In this document: one piece after another, positions 7,090-9,678 of the stretch
How positions within the stretch are numbered: position 1 is the stretch's first letter
Layout of the letters: each line of letters opens with the position of its first letter
Assembly (NCBI GenBank): GCA_002297965.1
Contig: DBLF01000039.1
Span: 4,051-13,728, forward strand
DNA: 9,678 nt
Direction: 5' to 3'
From: Candidatus Segatella papionis
GTDB lineage: Bacteria > Bacteroidota > Bacteroidia > Bacteroidales > Bacteroidaceae
The notes under the pieces: model-generated
What the model was told of the DNA's origin: nothing
The model's database searches: none
Seen by the model: only the letters and a program-made list of their open reading frames with translations
Position numbers and translations under genes: made by a program

Positions 7090-7155
7090 TTGATGTATGT
7101 CAACTATGTGTGTGCGCACACAAGTGCTATTAAGCAGATATTTGACATACATCAA
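7090..7155. promoter_or_regulatory. Pair of perfect 14-bp inverted arms, FNR/CRP-like sites
   Basis: TTGATGTATGTCAA (7090-7103) and its exact reverse complement TTGACATACATCAA (7142-7155) are 52 bp apart centre to centre. Each arm is itself almost a dyad and matches the FNR/ANR-type pattern TTGAT-N4-ATCAA in 9 of 10 positions. Between them is a 14-bp perfect palindrome, TGTGTGCGCACACA (7109-7122). The set lies directly upstream of the promoter at 7022-7053. Neither side has a U-tract on its transcribed exit, so a terminator is unlikely. A Crp/Fnr-family operator is inference. Confidence 0.5.
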
Positions 7156-7240
7156 GCACTTTCGCTACTAGTGCTTCCTTGGTTCCTTTTGGCAGCTTAA
7201 ATCCTCTTTCTGCGGCTTCAATTCCTTGGCTTCTATCCTT
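7130..7240 (-). pseudogene. 36-codon gene-like relic without a start codon
   Basis: After an in-frame TAG, this frame runs 36 codons to a TAA at 7132-7130 and reads KDRSQGIEAAERGF, KLPKGTKEAL, VAKVLDVCQISA. It looks like protein (helical, basic-amphipathic) but has no ATG and no family I know. It lies where a gene following the peptidase could once have been. An RBS-like copy of the peptidase's translation start region (7243-7257) lies immediately upstream. A second frame here is also open for about 20 codons, so chance cannot be excluded. Confidence 0.25.
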
Positions 7241-7242
7241 CT

Positions 7243-7257
7243 ATACCTTATTATATA
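7243..7257. repeat. 15-bp direct repeat flanking the peptidase gene, left copy
   Basis: ATACCTTATTATATA occurs here and, exactly, at 8434-8448, where it contains the peptidase start-codon region. On the minus strand it reads TATATAATAAGGTAT, so it carries an AAGG ribosome-binding-like core. The left copy has no ATG after it (ATA instead). Confidence 0.7.
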
Positions 7258-7316
7258 TAAAATGCTTCATTATATATAGAATGCTTCTTCATTATATATA
7301 TTAAGATGCTCCTTCG
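7251..7316. repeat. Three degenerate AT-rich short tandem repeats
   Basis: Three consecutive units share TTATATATA-(n)-AATGCTTC: 7251-7269, 7270-7291 and 7292-7316, of 19, 22 and 25 bp. On the minus strand each reads roughly GAAGCATT before TATATATAA, or the equivalent. They lie between the peptidase stop and the intergenic relic. The stretch 7317-7334 (ATATATAGTATATTTC) may be a further decayed unit. Confidence 0.65.
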
Positions 7317-7334
7317 CAATATATAGTATATTTC

Positions 7335-8435
7335 TTATGGAAGTTGTCTTCCGTTGTATAGAAAGGCAGTTTCGCTCATAACGACTGCGATTGTTTTGAG
7401 GCGAAGATAATCTTCCGATAGATAGATGCGCCCTTGGTTTCCCCATCCTTTGCCCCAAGAGTTACGGCAAACATAATAACGTTGTTTGCCTCGCATGAAT
7501 GTGCCGATGATTTCCATTACGTGGTCATCGGTGGTACGAAGCTGTTCGAATTCCTTTTGTCTGGAACTTGTTGTTACAGGGAGTTCTTTTTGAGGAAGGT
7601 CAACATAGTTGTCCTCGCAGTTAGTGAACTCTTTTTCCGTGATGTCGCCTTCCCAGCATACGGGGTGTCCATGCTCCACGGCTTTCTCTATGTGAAGCAT
7701 CAGCTCGTCGAGCGGTAGGTTGAGAAATGCGTCGTGCATCTTGTTGTCTGGGACTTCTAGGGAGAAGTACTCGCGGTAAGGATGGTGGGTGAAACTAGTA
7801 AGCGATACGTATTCCTCCGGGTAACATACACTATGGGCAAATTCCAGGGGAGTGTATTCAGCCCCTAGCATGTGGACTTGCTTGGCAGGCATATAGCCAA
7901 TTTCTTGGTCGAATAGATTGTCTAGTTCTTCCCTTAGTCTGTCTAAACCAGCCTTCCGTGCGATGGCTTCGTCGCAAACCTTCTCCACTTTACGGCAGAG
8001 CACTCGGTAGTTGATGTTCTTGGGGTCTTCGTAGCTATCGTATGGCTGTGCTCCATACTTGTCTATATAATGTATGAGCATGGGAGCCATTCCCTTCATG
8101 TCGATGCTCTTCTTGCCGTTTGATGGATATTGTCCTTGTGCGAGATAATACTCTATGGCTTTCTCTTGCAGCATCGTTCGGGCGATGTAGGCAATCGAAA
8201 GGTTTACGGAGTCGCCCTTCATAATGTGTTCGCTCTCGATGGTGGCGAGCATGGCGTAAGCCCAACAGAGGTCGCTCTCGCCTTGATCTTTGACAGGGGT
8301 AGTGGCGATGAGTCGTACGTTTCGGGGCAGATTGTCCTTGCCACCTGCTTGCTTGGATGATGCTGGTTCTCTCTTATAGCCGCAGCTGGCTAATAGGAAT
8401 GTTGAGAGAATGATGAGGATAATGTTTCTTTTCAT
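7335..8435 (-). CDS. Papain-like (C1) cysteine peptidase lipoprotein
   Basis: This 366-residue protein has a lipoprotein signal: a basic MKRN, a hydrophobic stretch, then LLASC with the lipidated cysteine C18. It should be exported and anchored in an envelope membrane facing the periplasm or surface. The mature part shows a papain-fold active site: oxyanion Q51 and nucleophile C57 in 'PVKDQGESDLCWAYA', H305 in 'DDHVMEIIG', and N325 in 'CRNSWGKGWGNQG'. The segment after the cysteine ('ATIESEH...NLSIAYIARTMLQEKAIEYYLAQGQ') resembles the C1B bleomycin hydrolase/aminopeptidase C branch. However, the protein is shorter than a typical 440-450 residue member. No propeptide is obvious. The ATG at 8435 has AAGG almost adjacent to it. 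No canonical promoter is visible. The natural substrate is unknown. It lies next to lgt, whose product would lipidate it, but the palindrome between them argues for separate transcripts. Confidence 0.86.
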   Translation of the reverse strand: MKRNIILIILSTFLLASCGYKREPASSKQAGGKDNLPRNVRLIATTPVKDQGESDLCWAYAMLATIESEHIMKGDSVNLSIAYIARTMLQEKAIEYYLAQGQYPSNGKKSIDMKGMAPMLIHYIDKYGAQPYDSYEDPKNINYRVLCRKVEKVCDEAIARKAGLDRLREELDNLFDQEIGYMPAKQVHMLGAEYTPLEFAHSVCYPEEYVSLTSFTHHPYREYFSLEVPDNKMHDAFLNLPLDELMLHIEKAVEHGHPVCWEGDITEKEFTNCEDNYVDLPQKELPVTTSSRQKEFEQLRTTDDHVMEIIGTFMRGKQRYYVCRNSWGKGWGNQGRIYLSEDYLRLKTIAVVMSETAFLYNGRQLP

Positions 8436-8448
8436 ACCTTATTATATA
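8434..8448. repeat. 15-bp direct repeat flanking the peptidase gene, right copy
   Basis: ATACCTTATTATATA is an exact match to 7243-7257. It overlaps the peptidase start codon and its AAGG. The two copies are 1191 bp apart and bracket the whole gene. Confidence 0.7.
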
Positions 8449-8518
8449 AATGGGAATAGAGAATTACAAAATGATATAGAAGTAAGAGAATTGTAAAAGT
8501 AGTTAAGCTTATATAGCA

Positions 8519-8618
8519 AAAAAGTTTCGTTCCAAGCTTTGGAACGTATATTCCGTGACACGGAACGGCCGTTCCAAAGCACGGAATATACGTTCCGTGT
8601 CACGGAACGAAACTTTTT
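8519..8618. repeat. 100-bp concentric palindrome of four 19-bp dyads at 21-bp pitch, likely lgt terminator
   Basis: The whole element is symmetric about 8568.5. Arms 8519-8533/8604-8618 (15 bp), 8541-8557/8580-8596 (17 bp) and 8562-8568/8569-8575 (7 bp) pair perfectly. They are separated by two asymmetric patches (8534-8540/8597-8603 and 8558-8561/8576-8579). It is also a series of four dyads starting at 8528, 8549, 8570 and 8591, each 19 bp with 2-bp linkers TA, GC and TA. The first is CGTTCCAAGCTTTGGAACG and the last CGTTCCGTGTCACGGAACG. The minus-strand exit is U-rich (ACTTTTTTGC), so it can serve as a terminator for lgt. It may also be a REP-like palindromic element or a protein-binding array. 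Confidence 0.88.
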
Positions 8619-8644
8619 CGTTATCTATTATTCTTTTTCTGCCA

Positions 8645-9508
8645 TTATGCAGCGTTATTTTGCAAGGCTTTCGCTCTCTTTCCGCTGGTGGCGATGCTCC
8701 ATATACCGGCGATGATGAGCGGGATGCTCAGTATCTGTCCCATGTCCATAGGCAGACCTGCCTCGAAAGCTACCTGTATCTCCTTCGTATATTCGATGAA
8801 GAAACGGAAGCTGAAGATAAGGGTGAGGCAAAGTCCGAAGTAGAAACCAGTTCCCACCGTCTTGGGACCTCTCTTCTTGTAGATGAAGAGAATGATGAGG
8901 AAAAAGCAGAAATATGCCAATGCCTCGTAGAGTTGACCTGGATGGCGTGGATATTGGTCTTCGCGAACGAAAATGAATGCCCAAGGCACATCGGTCACCT
9001 TGCCGATAATTTCGGAGTTCATCAGGTTGCCTAGTCGGATGAATGTGGCAGTGATGCCCGAGCAGATACCCATGTTGTCGAGTACAACCCAGCCGCTCAC
9101 CTTGGTGTTGCGGCAGTAGAGCCAGATGCCGATAAACATGCCGATGACACCGCCGTGACTTGCCAGTCCCTCATAGCCTGTGAACTTCCAGCTGCCATCG
9201 GGCATGTGGTGCATAGGGATGAGCATCTCGACGAAGTGGTCCCACTGTGTGAGGAAGTACTCTGGCTGATAAAAGATGCAATGCCCCAATCGACCACCTA
9301 TCAATACACCGAAGAAGATATAGAGGAACAGAGGTTCGAACTTTGCTTCAGGAATCTGCTGCTGTTTGTAGAGTTTGCTCATGAGCAAGTAGCCTAAGAG
9401 CAGACCAAGCATCCAGCAGGTGGCGTAATATCTTATGGCGATAGGACCCAGTTGCACCAAGATAGGGCTTGGGTCCCAAACGATATAGTTGAGCAGATTT
9501 GCTATCAT
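8645..9508 (-). CDS. lgt: Phosphatidylglycerol-prolipoprotein diacylglyceryl transferase Lgt
   Basis: Lgt is an inner-membrane enzyme that moves diacylglycerol from phosphatidylglycerol to the lipobox cysteine of prolipoproteins, the first step of lipoprotein maturation. This 287-residue protein has about seven hydrophobic segments. It carries the family motifs: GGRLGHCIFY (71-80), SHGG (117-120, H118), the Lgt signature RLGNLMNSEIIG (158-169) with R158, N161 and E166, and HPGQLYE (189-195). R235 in 'FRFFIEYTKE' follows, and 'MGQILSIPLIIAG' closes the protein. The length is normal. The ATG at 9508 gives a canonical N-terminus. No Shine-Dalgarno is evident, which is common in this phylum. It follows ychF by 71 nt and may share its transcript. 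The palindrome at 8519-8618 starts 26 nt after the stop and probably ends transcription. Confidence 0.96.
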   Translation of the reverse strand: MIANLLNYIVWDPSPILVQLGPIAIRYYATCWMLGLLLGYLLMSKLYKQQQIPEAKFEPLFLYIFFGVLIGGRLGHCIFYQPEYFLTQWDHFVEMLIPMHHMPDGSWKFTGYEGLASHGGVIGMFIGIWLYCRNTKVSGWVVLDNMGICSGITATFIRLGNLMNSEIIGKVTDVPWAFIFVREDQYPRHPGQLYEALAYFCFFLIILFIYKKRGPKTVGTGFYFGLCLTLIFSFRFFIEYTKEIQVAFEAGLPMDMGQILSIPLIIAGIWSIATSGKRAKALQNNAA

Positions 9509-9531
9509 GATAGTAAGAGTTATAGAGCTTG

Positions 9532-9571
9532 TCGGAAGTTATCGCTCTTTCCGAGCTTCTTTAACTTCCGA
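9532..9571 (-). other. Hairpin between ychF and lgt
   Basis: TCGGAAGTTA (9532-9541) pairs perfectly with TAACTTCCGA (9562-9571). A short inner GCTC/GAGC match (9544-9547 with 9553-9556) extends the stem. The minus-strand exit is CAAGCTCTATAAC, without a U-tract, so a classic intrinsic terminator is not supported. It begins only 8 nt after the ychF stop and ends 23 nt before the lgt ATG. It could be a weak terminator, an mRNA 3'-end stabiliser or an lgt leader hairpin. Confidence 0.5.
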
Positions 9572-9579
9572 GCATCTCA

Positions 9580-9678
9580 TTATACATTGAAGCGGAAGTG
9601 CATGATGTCGCCATCCTGTACCACATAGTCCTTGCCCTCGATGCCGAGCTTACCAGCCTCGCGGACAGCGGCCTCTGA
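9580..9678 (-). CDS. ychF: C-terminal end of the ribosome-binding ATPase YchF (partial)
   Basis: Only the last 32 codons are in the window; the gene continues past 9678. The peptide ends 'GKLGIEGKDYVVQDGDIMHFRFNV', in two readable parts, before a TAA at 9582-9580. This is the hallmark end of the TGS domain of YchF/OLA1, an Obg-family P-loop ATPase that binds ribosomes. The closing DGDxMHFRFNV is nearly invariant in the family. The nucleotide-binding domain lies outside the window and cannot be checked. lgt follows 71 nt downstream on the same strand. Confidence 0.85.
   Translation of the reverse strand, partial: SEAAVREAGKLGIEGKDYVVQDGDIMHFRFNV

Noticed and set aside
7251..7316. Intrinsic terminator of the peptidase gene
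   Set aside because: The repeats are AT-only without a GC-rich stem or a defined U-tract after a stem. No convincing terminator for the peptidase gene was found.
7270..7458. 62-codon minus-strand frame over the end of the peptidase gene
   Set aside because: It overlaps the conserved NSWG region of the peptidase in another frame and runs into the AT-rich repeats.
8467..8476. Promoter for the peptidase gene (TATCATTTTG)
   Set aside because: It fits TAnnTTTG only with two extra bases, and no TTG lies at the right distance upstream.
8528..8609. CRISPR array or simple tandem repeat
   Set aside because: The 2-bp linkers leave no spacers, and the units are inverted dyads with overall mirror symmetry.
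8555..9034. Plus-strand frame starting in the palindrome and running opposite lgt
   Set aside because: It starts in the repeat, lacks a promoter, and its body is the complement of lgt.

Overview
The window reads as the chromosome of a Bacteroidota bacterium, most probably a Prevotella/Segatella-type gut anaerobe. The genus is inference. The phylum rests on three things seen here: promoters of the Bacteroidota type (TTTG or TTG, 19-20 nt, TAnnTTTG), the very long insert-containing form of IspG, and weak or absent Shine-Dalgarno sequences. Every convincing gene lies on the minus strand, so transcription runs from high to low coordinates.

Right end (about 8640-9678): the last 32 codons of the ATPase YchF, a short spacer with a hairpin, and lgt, the membrane enzyme that adds the lipid to prolipoproteins. 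Just downstream of lgt lies a striking 100-bp palindrome (8519-8618). It is built of four 19-bp dyads at an exact 21-bp pitch and has a U-tract on its minus-strand exit. Next comes a lipoprotein of papain-like (C1) cysteine peptidase type (7335-8435).

Middle (about 6400-7330): almost 940 bp without a normal gene, but full of structure. Reading leftward it holds AT-rich short repeats, a 36-codon gene-like relic, a pair of perfect 14-bp inverted arms resembling FNR/CRP-family boxes, and a good promoter. After the promoter come a transcribed leader with two copies of an 80-90 bp repeat, a 27-codon open frame, an intrinsic terminator, and then a second promoter for the next gene set.

Left-centre (980-6396): five closely spaced co-directional genes that look like one operon. 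They are a conserved-looking hypothetical protein, rpoN (sigma-54), a PAP2-superfamily membrane protein, purE (purine synthesis) and ispG (isoprenoid synthesis, MEP pathway). A strong bidirectional terminator at 879-928 follows. purE stop and ispG start abut as TAA-ATG, so these two are very likely translationally coupled.

Left end (3-803): an OmpR-family response regulator with its own promoter, a small 5'-UTR hairpin and a clear Shine-Dalgarno. No rRNA, tRNA, CRISPR array or insertion sequence is visible. The most unusual features are the phased four-dyad palindrome after lgt and the miniature promoter-leader-short ORF-terminator unit upstream of the rpoN operon.
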